From Tretioscincus oriximinensis (lineage: Eukaryota > Chordata > Lepidosauria > Squamata > Gymnophthalmidae): 64,000 nucleotides of DNA. Where the stretch lies: NCBI GenBank assembly GCA_022410635.1, contig JAJVDF010000216.1:1295578-1359577 (forward strand), given 5' to 3'. This document shows, piece after piece, positions 1-11,900 of this stretch. The position numbers and the translations under genes were made by a program. Within the stretch, counting starts at the first letter, position 1; every line of letters starts with the position of its first letter. The notes below the pieces were generated by a model. It searched no databases, had not been told where the DNA came from, and worked only from the letters and a program-made list of their open reading frames with translations.

Positions 1-297
1 TGCGGCTCCGCTTCCTGCGCTCCCGCCTCCTCCTCCTCCTCCTCGCCTCTGACTATCGGGCTCCCCCTTCCCTTCTCTCCGCCGCCAGAGGGGCGGGCTG
101 GGCTGGCTTTGGCTGGCTCAAATTTCCCTTCAGGTTCTCTGTCTCTGGCGGCCGCTTGGGCAGCTAACGGGAGGGAAGGGGCTGGTTCAGGGCAGCGGAA
201 AGCGAAAGGAAACTTTCCCAGCCGCCCACTGACTGCCAGTCGAGAGGTCAGTAAGGCCGTGGAAAGGAGGAGGGACGTGATGACCTCGAAAAANTGA
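1..297. promoter_or_regulatory. CpG-rich left edge, possible promoter or 5' UTR
   Basis: The first ~270 bases are GC-rich with many CpGs and contain a GC-box-like GGGGCGGGC near 91-99. This contrasts with the AT-rich sequence that follows. No convincing coding exon is visible. In mammals the next gene on this side of SEMA4F is HK2, whose 5' end would face this edge on the minus strand, so this could be a promoter or non-coding first exon of a leftward gene. That is inference only. Confidence 0.4.
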
Positions 298-442
298 CCA
301 TTGCAGTGTCAGGGCCCTGGTCACACCTAAGCTTTAATCCAGCCTCAGTCCGGTTTCAGACCGAAGAACAGGAAGCCCTAGCAGCAAACTGAATGTTTAT
401 ATTTTGTATAGAAACAATCGAAGAAGACTAAAACGTGACTTG

Positions 443-612
443 CATTCACACGGAGCCTTATTTTGGTCTGTCCCTCGGAATAGGAGCCTGCCAACCACAT
501 GCTAGTGTAGACTATGGCAGGCCCCGAATGGGGCCTGCCATAGTCTATACTGGCATGTGGATGGCCAAGCTCTGTCCCGAGATGTGACCCAGAATAAGGC
601 TTCGTGTGGATG
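443..612. mobile_element. Fold-back (MITE-like) element, near-perfect 170-bp palindrome
   Basis: Two ~83-bp arms (443-525 and 530-612) are inverted copies separated by the 4-base loop GAAT. The core is GGCAGGCCCC/GGGGCCTGCC, and the arms share the CCACATGC...TAGACTATGG segment and the outer CACACG...CCTTATT segment. There is no coding capacity. Reduced relatives lie near 35225-35310 and 53548-53612, so it is a dispersed family and not a chance hairpin. Confidence 0.65.
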
Positions 613-1156
613 GGGCCATTCATATTCAGAATCACCCAAATTTGATTCTACACTTGATTACTTACTCCAACACATACATACAACATAGGTAAATAATGGT
701 ATGCCTCTAGTGATACAACCGTGCCAGCACATCAGAGAAATCCGCACTATCCTATACTATCTAGTGAGCAGCTGAGCAGCAACGTTAACAGTCATTTTTT
801 TTGTCACATTATCTAAATAGGACATGGGTTTTCTGATTTAGAGGATGCCACAAGAAATAGCTGGCCACTCTGCGGATGTGTTTCGGCACTCCGAAAGTGG
901 GCTGAAGCTGGATTAAAAGGTTTGAGAAGGGCAGAGAGGTTTTCTCTTCTGGCTCCTTGCTTCCTCTTCTACCTCTATTGATCCAACCTCAGTCCACAGA
1001 GTGAGGAAAATGCATCGGTGTTATTTAACTAAAAAAATAAATAAATCCAAGTTCAGGTTATATAATGTGAAAAGAAAATAGTGATGTGATGTTCTTTCAC
1101 TCTGAAAGTGGACTGAAATTTCATTTGAACTTACTATAAGTGCATAAGGGACCATA

Positions 1157-1190
1157 GAGGAGGAGGAGGAGGAGAAGGAGAAGAAGAAGA
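1157..1190. repeat. (GGA/GAA)n simple repeat
   Basis: A purine triplet repeat (GAGGAGGAGG then GAAGAAGAAG) abuts the reverse-oriented SINE that follows. It is probably the expanded 3' tail of that SINE. Confidence 0.7.
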
Positions 1191-1445
1191 ATCGAGTTTT
1201 TATACCCCGCTCTTTTCCAGAGCGACTTACAGGGCTAATTTTCACCCGAAGGCTTACATCTTTATTATATCTTCCCCATCAAACTAATGATGGTACTCAT
1301 TTATCTAACTTATATGCAAATTACAAATTTGCATCTCTTTCGAATAGCTGAGTTGGCTAGAGCTGCAGGCTAGTGGAAAGTGCTCATCCCTCCCCACATC
1401 CGACACAGGGTTTTGAAACCCGATCTCCCGATGGAAGACCATCTT
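1191..1445 (-). mobile_element. tRNA-derived SINE, reverse orientation
   Basis: It matches, in reverse, the SINEs at 9709-10010, 25470-25756 and 56200-56489. The tRNA-like head, with B-box-like GGGTTTTGAAACCC around 1410-1424, is at the high-coordinate end. The body includes the CCCGCT...AGAGCGACTTACA stretch near 1207-1231. Confidence 0.65.
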
Positions 1446-2097
1446 CTGGAGGGCCCTGGTCATGCATTTACTTTTACATTTACTTCAGTCCTGAAGAATG
1501 GTTTAAATCTTTTTTNAAAAAAATAGTTTAGCCAAGGAAAAAAAAAATCCAATTAAGCTCATTAGCCCTGGTTGGACTTGGGTCACCTTAAATCTCTCTG
1601 TCTCCCACTATAGTTTTGCCCTGGGTCTACATGGGTCACCATGGATCCTACCAGCACCCACTAGATCCCATAGGATCCAGGGGTTCTTACTGGATTCTCT
1701 TGGACTCTTCAGAGTCCCTCTGTTTCCCGTGGACGAGATGGACTGAATAACTCAAGACACCCATACAAATCCTAGTTTCCGTAGCCTACCCACCCACTAC
1801 CCCATGAAATGTCTCCAATGGCTGATAGAAAGCTGCCATTGTCCTTACTGCGTAAAACAANTTGTGTTTAACCCTTAGATGGCATTGTGGGCATATGTTT
1901 TATAGACACATATTCAGAAGTGCCATATTCATTTGCCACTGCCTACTGTTAAACATCTAGCTCTACTTTAATGCACATTCTTCACACTGCTGCCCCAGTC
2001 ATTTGGACAGTAAAGTGATAATCATATAATCCAATTGTGTGATAATAATTGTAGCAAGGTCAACTTGGGTGTCTGGATGCAACCTAATCTGGCGACA

Positions 2098-2606
2098 ACT
2101 GAGAAGAAAATCATATAGAAGTCAGCAAACATCATTTTGCCTCTTTATAAATCCATAGTGAAACTACATACTGTGTATAATTCTGACCACACCATAGGAA
2201 GGATATTGTGGAAGTGGAAAAGGTACAAAGAAAGAATGATCAAAGGGATGGAACAAAATCCCTTATGAAATCAGGCTCTCTTCAGTCTTGATAGACAGCA
2301 CTTAANATCAAGTTGAAGGGTATAAAATCACGCACAGGATGGAAGATGAATAGAGAAAAAATGCTTTCCCTATCCCAAGATACTAGAACTACAGCCCCTC
2401 CTGATGTTGCCCAAGCTGATGGGCAAAAGAGTTAGAACAAGGGAAGTGGAATAGTCCTGAATTACCATTTGCAGGGTGGACAACAAGTGAAGTTTTGCAT
2501 CTGTGCCATATTCTTTGGAGCAACGTTAGCAGCCTTGAAGGGTCTCCAGAGACAATAGGTAGGTCACTATGAGAGACAGAATGCTGGACAGGTGGGCCTG
2601 TTCTTC
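2098..2606 (+). mobile_element. CR1 LINE 3' fragment
   Basis: Degenerate C-terminal reverse-transcriptase coding sequence plus 3' tail. Shared landmarks with other CR1 copies here are CCTCTTTATAAATC (~2141), GGTATAAAATCACGCACAGG (~2319) and the terminal AGACAGAATGCTGGAC (~2574). It contains stops and frameshifts. Confidence 0.6.
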
Positions 2607-2974
2607 GGGATGGAGGGAGGGTTTACTTTGAATGTAAATTGGGTGAGGTACATTTGCCTCAGAGGCTTTACACTTGAACTGGATTTTAGTCTGCAACTAG
2701 AGGGACCTGCTCTTTGGCAGTTTGAATATAGGTTTATTTTACTTCTGAACAAGAGACANCAGGAGGCGGTAGAGAGACATTTGAATCTAGGTTAATTCTT
2801 TTTATAGGTTAGAGCTAGAATTCCGAAGAGAATACTGTTCTGAAGTTTAAAATTGAACTGCTTTCTTCCTCTTTCGATTAGCCTATTTCTCTGTCTCCAA
2901 GTAGTCAGGATCTCTTTTGTAAANGATCAAGGCTGGCTACTCTTGTGTCTTGAATTAGCTGCTTGGCCTTTTCT

Positions 2975-5690
2975 CATACATTTTTTTAAAAAAATATTTT
3001 ATTTATTGGTCGTATATTACATATTGTGGTTACATATCTCCAAAGTAATAGCAAATTATATACAGCATTGTGAAAGCACATATACATGACCAAAATTTTA
3101 GCATTGCTACCCTGGCCCACCCACCCCCCCTCCCCTGGACCATGGAGTTTTACAAAGTATTATATTACAATATCAGCCTTAAATTCATGAGTAGAGCTAT
3201 TGATTCTTTCAGAAGAACATGAATGTTACTATTATCTATAGTGGCCTTTAAATATATTCGTCTCCATCTTTGTAGCCAATCGGTTTTTACTGGAGTACCC
3301 ATTAAATTCATCCTCTTGTCTCTCACAGCCTCTTGTCTCATTATCTCTGCCAGGTACGTGTACCAGTTTTCTATTGTCCATTTAGTTCTGTCTTTCCACC
3401 CCCTTGCCACTACTATGTGTGCCGCGTAAATACCTTGTTTAATAATATATTTTAGATCGTATGTATTATTAATCAAGTGGGGATCGTTCATTATCCAACA
3501 TCTAATCGTTTCAGGAATATCTAGCTCTGTGATGTCTTTTAGCTCTTGCCGTACCGTGTCTATAAANACTATTATCTATAGTGGCCTTTAAATATATTCG
3601 TCTCCATCTTTGTAGCCAATCGGTTTTTACTGGAGTACCCATTAAATTCATCCTCTTGTCTCTCACAGCCTCTTGTCTCATTATCTCTGCCAGGTACGTN
3701 TACCAGTTTTCTATTGTCCATTTAGTTCTGTCTTTCCACCCCCTTGCCACTACTATGTGTGCCGCGTANATACCTTGTTTAANAATATATTTTAGATCGT
3801 ATGTANTATTAATCAAGTGGGGATCGTTCATTATCCAACATCTAATCGTTTCAGGAATATCTAGCTCTGTGATGTCTTTTAGCTCTTGCCGTACCGTGTC
3901 TATAAANATCTTTAAATGTGGGCATTCAGCCCACATATNTACATAAGTTCCTGTGACCTGGCAACCATGCCAACAGTAAGAAGACCCTCCTCTAATATGT
4001 GCCAATTGTTTGGGGATGGTATACCAGCGACTAATTAATTTTTTTTCCACCTCCTTAAATTTACATAATTTAATGTTTTCAATTTCCTTGAGCCATGTGT
4101 TCCATTCCATATCCGTAATGTTGAAGTCTCTATTCCATTGGGCCTTTAGGTTGGAATGGTTGGAGTATTCAACTATAGACAAGATCTCATATATCTTANA
4201 TATAATCGATTTACGTTTTTGTATTCGCATTTCAATTAGGTCCTCGAATTCTGTTCTTGGAAGCGCCATTTGCTGTATTATTTCGTTATTGTGGATAAAC
4301 CTATATAGAGCCAATTCCTTAAGCCAATTTATCGCCTGTGGATTTAGATTTCGTATTTGTTGTATATTGTATGGGGTGCTTCCATTATTATATAGCTCTC
4401 TCAGTCTTTTAACCGGTAGCATTTTTAAATATTGGGCTAATGTCTCATCCGCTCTGTTATTAATGATGTTTATTGAGGCAATTGGATATATATTTGGGGT
4501 TATTTTCCGCCTATATTTTTGCCAAATCTTCCAGCCAGCTGTCATTGGGGATAACCACTTTTTTCTTATAGCNCTATCAATTTTTTCTACTAGTATAGGA
4601 TGGTTCTGCATACCATTTATTATCCTCTCGATTTTCACAGCTTTGTTCTCAATAGTATATTCCATGTCTATTATCTTTAATAAATGCCATGCCTCATGGT
4701 AGAGCCTAAGGCNAGGGAAGCCCCATCCACCTTTTAATGCGGATGTATAAAAATTGATGTTAGATATTCTTCTATGTTTTTGGTTTAGCACCCATTTTTT
4801 TATATATGACTCCCGTATTTTTATCTTATCTAAAGGTATCGCGAGCGGTAATGTTTGGAAGAGATACANNNNNNNNNNNNNNNNNNNNNNNTGTAATTCC
4901 CTCTTCTTTGTCGCGAGGGCCCATAGATTACTTGGCCATTTCTGGAGTTGAGATTTAATTTTCTTCCATAATGGGTTGTAGTTGGAATTAATGAGATTAT
5001 TTGGGTTTCTAGTTATCTTGACTCCTAAATAAGTCAGTTTTTTGATGTTGGTCGTAATCCCGGTTGCAGCCCTTATTTGTCTTANATCTCGGGTAGTTAT
5101 ATTTAATGTTAAGAGTTCCGATTTAGCTAGGTTTATTTTTAATCCCGAGATCCTTTCGAAGTTTCGCAATTCTTCTGATATATGTGGAAAGGAATTNATG
5201 GGATCTCCAAGCAAGAGTAGAGCGTCATCTGCGTAGAGATTTATTTTTAAACTGTGTTGTGGTAATGTATATCCTTTTATATTCTGATTTAGTCTAATTC
5301 TAATAGCAAGTTGTTCTATAGCCAATATGAACAATAGTGGAGAGAGTGGACAGCCCTGTTTAACACCGTTACTTACCGGGAAAAAATCAGATGTCCCTCT
5401 ATTTGCTCTTATCCTAGCTTTATTGCCACTATATAGATGTGTAATCAATTTAACGAACTGTTCCCCACAGCCATAGTTCCTCACAAGCCTAGACAGATAA
5501 CTATGATTAACCGAATCAAAGACCTTGTATACATCTAACTTTAGTAGACCAATTTTCTTATGATGTTTAAATGCATGTATCAAGGTATTGATAGAGATTC
5601 TAATTGGGTCAGCGATCTGACTTAAGACAAAGAAGTATTGGTCAGGGTCCATAAGCTTATGTCTATGATTTGTATGGTGGCATTTCAATG
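2975..5690 (-). mobile_element. L1-type LINE, 5'-truncated, reverse orientation
   Basis: The minus strand encodes the second half of an L1-clade ORF2: palm motifs LLKLDVYKVFDSVNHSYL, NGVKQGCPLSPLLFILAIE and the catalytic LYADDALLLL, then the long C-terminal region with WGFP and the CWHGC knuckle-like segment. One frame is open from 5688 down to 3511, unusual for LINEs in this window and suggesting a young insertion. It is truncated upstream of the finger region, carries a 23-base N gap at 4869-4891 and a 340-bp tandem duplication at 3228-3907. The AT-rich tail near 2975-3005 marks the 3' end. Confidence 0.85.
3228..3907. repeat. 340-bp exact tandem duplication inside the L1
   Basis: Bases 3228-3567 are repeated at 3568-3907. 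The only differences visible are positions that are N in one copy. N bases sit at the ends of both copies (3567, 3907). As 340 is not a multiple of three, the duplication shifts the frame and ends the long minus-strand reading frame. Confidence 0.9.
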
Positions 5691-5699
5691 GAAGCCAGA

Positions 5700-6690
5700 A
5701 CTTTATCTACTCAGTTTGATTGATAAAAATTTGGACAATATTAATGTGATGCTACACTATATGATAATTACGAGTTAAAATCCGGGATAGATGTTATGCT
5801 TTTAATGGTTATAGAAGAGAGAACATTTCCTCAGGCGCAAACCTCTAGCCCAGATTTTATCTTTTAATCCTGCTATATGATTATAGCAACATGAATTGTC
5901 TTTGCTATGAGATGAAAAGAAGGAACTCCTTGACAAAGGACTGGCTTATTAAATTAATAAAGTTAATTGAAAAAGGCAAATTAGGTCTTTGATGAGATAA
6001 ACATAGGATAAATTTGTACTGGATACTTTCTACAAGAAATGAAAGGTGAACTTCTAATCTCAGGCTTTGAAGATTGAAGAGAAAATCATTGTTATGGAGA
6101 GATAAAATTTCATATTGGATCAAACTTATAACGAAGATGGAGCAGAAGGAGAAGACAACAATGAGCTCACTATAAAGAAAATGTTTGTAATAAAAATGTA
6201 TATCATTAAAAACAAATTGTAAGTTTAATCTTGAATTAGCTGCTTGCTTTAGCTGCTTGGAGAAATCAACAGCCCATATGCCAAGATAATATTTTTTTAG
6301 CTTAAAAGATGCTGGAAGGATTCCTGACAGTTAGTAGTTGAGAGGAAAACATCAGCTGATTCTGGACGTCATGGAAGGGGAAAGGAACTACATATCCAGC
6401 TGCATTATATGTAGTTTGTTTACATCCCTGCCAGAAATATGCCCAACCTTGACCTGCCACAATTATAATCTCGTGCCTCAGCTGGAAGGAAAGATCTTGA
6501 GGCAAAAGTGACCACACTGAAATTCATTAGGAAAGAGGAGAACTTCTTTGATAAGCAATAGGATTTCAGAGTGATTAAAGGAGAGAAATTCTTAATATAC
6601 TGTGAATGCATTGTTTACTTGTGAAATATAAATTTTCTAAATAATATATATATATTACAATATATACTTGTGAACGCAGAGGAGCCCAGA
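5700..6690. other. AT-rich intergenic sequence, nothing recognised
   Basis: No exon, RNA gene or recognisable repeat is seen. It may hold the old 5' flank of the L1 or an unclassified repeat. Confidence 0.5.
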
Positions 6691-6910
6691 GAAATAAGAG
6701 GGTTAGAAGACAGAAGTTATAATTGCCCATTGTTACAGAACAGACATATTAAAAACAACAGTACAGAAGAGAAGGCTGCTTCTCCAGCCAAAGGCCAGGT
6801 TGACTATATGCAGTGATCGGGGTTGACACAACTCAAAAGGAAGATTATTCCATAGTCTGGGGAGGCCACTAAGAAGGCCCTTCTGCATGGTGGGCAAAGA
6901 TCTGTAGAAA
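6690..6910 (-). mobile_element. L2-like repeat remnant
   Basis: It shares the AAAACAACAGTACAGAAGAG motif, the CCAAAGGCCAGGTT stretch and the TTCCATAGTCTGGGGAGGCCAC ending with copies at 22505-22800, 24413-24720 and 30510-30720. Those join recognisable L2 3' coding sequence in the copy at 30.5-31.5 kb. Confidence 0.4.
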
Positions 6911-7364
6911 GGGGGCTCCTTAGCTGCTTTTCATCATATGTTCCTCTGGGACAAGCAAGTAAGTCACTTTAGTCTTTCTCCATCCACCATACCTTTATGC
7001 TCCCCTTTGAGCACAGNTACGTGTTCCTACTCCCATCATTTTTCCTTTTCTCCTCTGTTCTGCACAAGTAGGGAGTCAAAGGAGAAGAAACANGGCTTTC
7101 ACCCCAGGCACAAGACTAGGAAAAGTGCAAATTGCACCCTCCCACCACCACCCCTTGTCTCCAAATGACACCATAATCTTGGCTTTAACAGCACTAGAAC
7201 TAGAACATTATGTCACTAGACCATGGCTAGGAAAAGGAATTGTGACAGAAAACCCAAACAGTATCCATTTATGTTAGAACAACCAGAACAGTTATATCCT
7301 GGCTTTCAGAACATGGCTTAAGAATTGTCAGTCAATTGTGAGCTCCTGAACTCACAAAGATTCA

Positions 7365-8290
7365 GGTAAGTTTAAGCCTGTTTTTTGAGCAACTGTTGAG
7401 AAGTCAAACAATTAGCAATATAATTGCGCTGTTCCTGCTATTTGCTTGGACCAGTTTCNAGTCTCAAAGTGCAAAAACAAAGGTACAATTAAGAAAAGTT
7501 TGCAAATGCTTTTGGAATAACANAGGAATGAAAAACAGCGTTTCAGTTATTCTTTGTAGTCACAGTACAAGCCCATTCCAAGGCTCAGTCTTATATGGAA
7601 GTTCACCTAGGATTTGCACTTACCATTTTGAAGCAATCCCTGGTGAGCCTTATTTCAACTGATCCATTTCTTCAAATTTCTGTTCATACTTTGGGGGAAG
7701 GCGAGGTCTGTTCAACATCTCTACAGGAAACAGCTAGCAAGCTTAAGGCAGCCTTCTTCTCATAGCCCCAATTCTAGTAGGAACTGATGCAATCAGCAAG
7801 TGGGAGAATCTCAGAAAAGGGACTGTCTGGAAAATAGCTGGGTCATGCCCAGCCTTATTCCTCTCAGCCTTATTCCTTCCCAAGCAGCAGCAGCAATAGG
7901 GATACAGGGATTATGATGGTAATATGACATGCTTTGCTGCTCCTCCCTTTATTGCAATTGGATTAAAACCTATCACATGACATGATGGCCTTGTATACAG
8001 GAAAGGTATCTTAAACTTAATTTTGTGTGTCCTACTTTTAAATTGACTGTGTAAAGGATACGTTTAAGGTAAGTGTAAGTCTCATTTTGGAGTGATTGGG
8101 GAATAATCAAATAGCAATGCAAATACTCTGTTCCTGCCACTTGCTTGTACTAATTCCCAGTCTCAAAGTATGAAAACAATGGTAAATTTAAGACCGGTTT
8201 GTTAATGCTTTTGGGATGATTGGAGATTAATAATGTAAATGCAGCATTCTAGCTGCTGAAAAGTTCTGTTCTATGATCATAGTGCAAGTC
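7365..8290. repeat. Degenerate ~110-bp tandem repeat (two pairs of units)
   Basis: Two blocks, 7365-7575 and 8068-8290, align with each other. Each consists of two related ~110-bp units opening with GGTAAGTKTAAG or GGTAMAWTTAAG and carrying CTGTTCCTGCYAYTTGCTTG and AGTCTCAAAGT. The 490 bp between them shows no recognisable feature. The family is not recognised. Confidence 0.5.
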
Positions 8291-8394
8291 CTCCCCACAC
8301 CCCTCTTTGCCACTGATAGCCGTGTCCTGAATCTATCTGAACTAGTCCTGAGAGTATTTGATCCAAAATTCTCAGCCCCGGAGACTGAAAACCT

Positions 8395-8525
8395 CGGACA
8401 TCATGCACACAAAATTTAATGATGTCACTTTTGGTCCTGTACTGGAAGTGATGTCACTCTGGGTGACATTCCTGGAAGCAGAGACCAGAAGTGATGTCAC
8501 TATTATGTCACTTCCCTGACAGGAT
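8395..8525. repeat. GATGTCACT-rich short repeat
   Basis: The motif (AAGT)GATGTCACT occurs three times (about 8420, 8448, 8488), with further partial matches such as TTATGTCACTTCC. The octamer TGATGTCA resembles a CRE, but its repetition looks like satellite structure. Confidence 0.45.
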
Positions 8526-8885
8526 TCTTGCACAATGAGAATTCATCACATGAGAATTCGTATTTTGTACGAGAGGGTGCAATTTAGCACAATGCATGGG
8601 ATTCACATACGACTCCCAGAATTCTGAACTTTTTCTGAAGGCCTTTGTTCAGGATCTGAACAACACACACTTAAAATCAGGCAAATCTGCAGCCTGCAAA
8701 TTAAGATAAATAACTACCTCCTGTCCTTCAGAAGCGTTTCTAAAAATAGCTTTGCTTCCTATTAATGGAAGTCAGTTTGAAAGCTGTGCAAACAACTTAT
8801 TTTTCTCTTCCTTGGTTAGGCTAGATAACTGGAAGGTACAGTCAGGAGCCTCGTTTTCTCAAGAAACCTCTGGATAGAACTGGAC

Positions 8886-8925
8886 ATGGCTGAGCTGGGC
8901 TGCAGCTTCCTGATGACTCTTACAG
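8886..8925 (+). CDS. Pseudoprotease exon 1 (signal peptide)
   Basis: ATG at 8886 has a purine at -3 and G at +4. It opens 40 coding nt, the usual size of trypsin exon 1, and ends in phase 1 before GTATCG. Joined to exon 2 it gives [18 protein letters not shown], a short signal peptide with an A-V-A cleavage motif. The choice rests on size, phase and the sensible fusion. A TATA-like CTAAAAATAG lies near 8740. Transcript evidence is lacking. Confidence 0.6.
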
Positions 8926-11900
8926 GTATCGTACATATAATGAAGGGTAGGAGGAAAATCCTTTGGGGTCTGCTATTCAGGGGTTGGCCTCCACTTTTAG
9001 ACTTGTAGTTTATGCAAATAGAGTGAATACTGCAATGTAGGACTAGCAAGGCATGACCTGCAAGTCTACCTGTGTACAAAAGAGCAAACGCAGGCTTTGA
9101 ACAAACACAGACAAATCTGAAGAACTTGGCTATTGTGACTTCTGAGTAGGCCTGTCCAAGGCTCTTGAGCTGGGAAAAGGTTGTGTAGATTAGCTATTTT
9201 TCACAGCAGTTGTACTTGGCTTCATTAACCAAGTAAATAAGCAATACTGTTAACTTTGTATTTGTAATTAATTAATGTGCATTATTACTATAATGTGCAT
9301 TATGTACTATAAACAATAAATTTATTTTCTCTTTGTTCCCAAATTACACCTAAATGCAGTTTTCTTTTCACTTTCCTTATGCTATGATTAGTTCATTGCC
9401 ACATGGTTCTGTGGCAGCCATGTCATCCTTGCATAAAGAAAGCATGAAGAAAAATTGTATCTAACTTTAACATTGAGAAAAGTAGCTTTTTGTAGCATGG
9501 CATACAGNATACCACCACACATAGGTAGTTATTGAAAGTACAACCAGGCATGCATGAATGACAGTACTGTTGAATATCTGGGATTTCATGCTGGCAAAGT
9601 TTCTGAAGGAGCAACATCTCATACCAATGACCAGGGAAGTTCACTGCTGTGCCTAGTGTTGTTGCTGTNATCTCATTTAATTATGTTATCATTGTATATT
9701 ACGCGAGGAGGACANGAATGGCTCAGTTGTCTAGTGCTGGTCTTTCATCTGAGAGATTGGGTTTCAAGGCCTCGTGTCAGAAGTGGAGAAGGGTGAGCAC
9801 CTTCTTNTAGCCAGCAACTCTACCTAACCCAGCTATTTGAAAGCAAGAATTGCAAGAAATTGCAACAGACTGCAACTAGATAAATAGGAACTACCACAAC
9901 GTGATGGGGAAGATGGAATGTAATCCTTCAGGCAAAAAATAACATTGTAAACTGCTTTNAGCCCTTTAGATGAGAAAATGAGTATAAAACCCAGTTCTTC
10001 TCCTCCTTCTTCTACATGTGGTAAATCTTCTCTTAATTGTTGTAACGTTATTGCCAGTAATGAAAAAACCCAGTTTCTTCAAATAGGTGTATGGATGGAT
10101 AGATAGATAGACAGATAGATAGATGGATAGATGGATAGATAGACAGACAGATGATATTCTAGATACATATTCTAGATAGATAGATACATATTCTAGATAG
10201 ATATTCTAGATATATTCTAGCAAAGTCTTGTAGCATCTTAAGAGATAAACAAGAAAATGGTTGGCATCATGCACTTTCATAGACGAGTCTACTTCTTCAG
10301 ACACACTCTCATCAAACTTCCTTGCAATCAAATATATTCAGTATATACAGTTTGTGGCACACTCCACATTTTATAACACCAGTTAACATCTTAGCCTCAT
10401 GAGGGCACTCTTGGACTATTATTCTTTCTATTTCACTGCATATATTTGTTGCAACACTTTCACCTATTTATACTTCTTTTCCACTTCCCTCCCTCCCCCC
10501 TGGCAACTTCTTGTAAGGTCTTCATTGGTTTTCTAACTANGGTAACCATATATGAAAATAGCACAAAGGACAATATGATGAAAAACCACAGAGCCATTGC
10601 AGAGGTCCTTTTATGAAGTTTGCTATTTTTGGAAAATAATCTCAAGAAAAAGACCATTAAGTCACAGGCTATTGTTTTACTAATACAAGTTTTCTTCTTT
10701 GATAGTAGTTTTGTTGATTCATAAAAGAAAACCAAGAAGAGCCCTGTGGTTTTACACCTTGGTGCCTTATTTTTGTGGCCCAGGTAAGCATGATATCTAT
10801 AATGTTGACTGTTCAACAAGGGTCTTGTAGCACTTGGAGACTAACAAGAGAAAGATAGATGGCATGAGCTTTCGTAGCTACGTCTACTTNTTCAGATGCT
10901 GAACTTTCTACTAAAACTAACATGGCTATTTTTCCATAATTTTTACTGTGATGACTCCCAACAGAAATTTTTATTTTAGTACTACTTTAAAAAAACATTT
11001 ATACATTAGGTTTTATTAAGAAAAAAAAATTCAGAGCAATATACAAGAACGATTTAAAAATGAGGATAAACCTTACACAGAAAATTCTAATAAATGCATA
11101 TTAAAATTTGGAGGGTTAGATAAAGAAACGCAGGGAAGACTTGAGTACAGATTGCTGAACTTCAATAAGAGTCTAAAAATTGTAACTGTCGGAGTTTATG
11201 TATGTTTTTTCTTTTCTGAAAACAAATGAACATTTGTATAATGGAGGAAAAAAACCAAGTAATTAAATAAAAGCGGCAGAGGACTTGGTTTACACAACCC
11301 CTATGAAAAAATTAAGAAAAATGTTTGCACCCATGTGAACTAGATTTGGGCAGTAGAGTACCATGGGGTACAGTGGTTCCTATGGCACTAAGATCCTACC
11401 CTGCTTATTACNGTTGCCTGGTCATCTCTGGCTGGGTTCAACAGAACACTGTGCTTTAAAAAAAACTGAAGCTCANTTTTGTCCCTATGTGCAGCTACTG
11501 CTGTTGCCGAGACGCTTGATGCTTTTGCTACCTGTGAGCCATCTTCTGCCCCATGGCATGCTTCCCTCTACTCAGAGTCGCGTATATGCAGCGGGGCTCT
11601 CATTGGCCTGGAGTGGGTACTAGCTCCAGCCCAATGCTGCAGGAGGTAGGTTTAGTCTGTGAAAAGCCAACTGACACTGNCCTGCAAGATTAGGCTATTT
11701 TGCTTTCAAGTTTCCTTGGCTTCCTGGCTGCATGGTTTCTTGAAGGTGGTCATGGAAGCTTGCAACTCAGGCATAAAAGTCCCAGAAAGAAATCCATGGA
11801 TCCTCTTGTCCTTCTTCCAGCAGCCCCNTGAAGATAGAGGTCCGGCTTGGCACTCCCACCCCCGAGATGACAGAGTGGCATCAGATAAACACTGCTGCTA

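Larger units (their letters stand above)
8926..11494 (+). other. Pseudoprotease intron 1
   Basis: 2.6 kb. It holds a tRNA-SINE, a GATA microsatellite and two copies of the AGTCTACTTCTTCAG repeat (separate entries). The remainder is AT-rich and shows nothing else. Confidence 0.6.

Noticed and set aside
9709..9785. A functional tRNA gene
   Set aside because: Only the A/B-box head of a tRNA-derived SINE; the cloverleaf is degenerate and the SINE body follows.
10086..10212. CRISPR-like array from the regular ATTCTAGATA units
   Set aside because: This is a eukaryotic microsatellite with no spacers.
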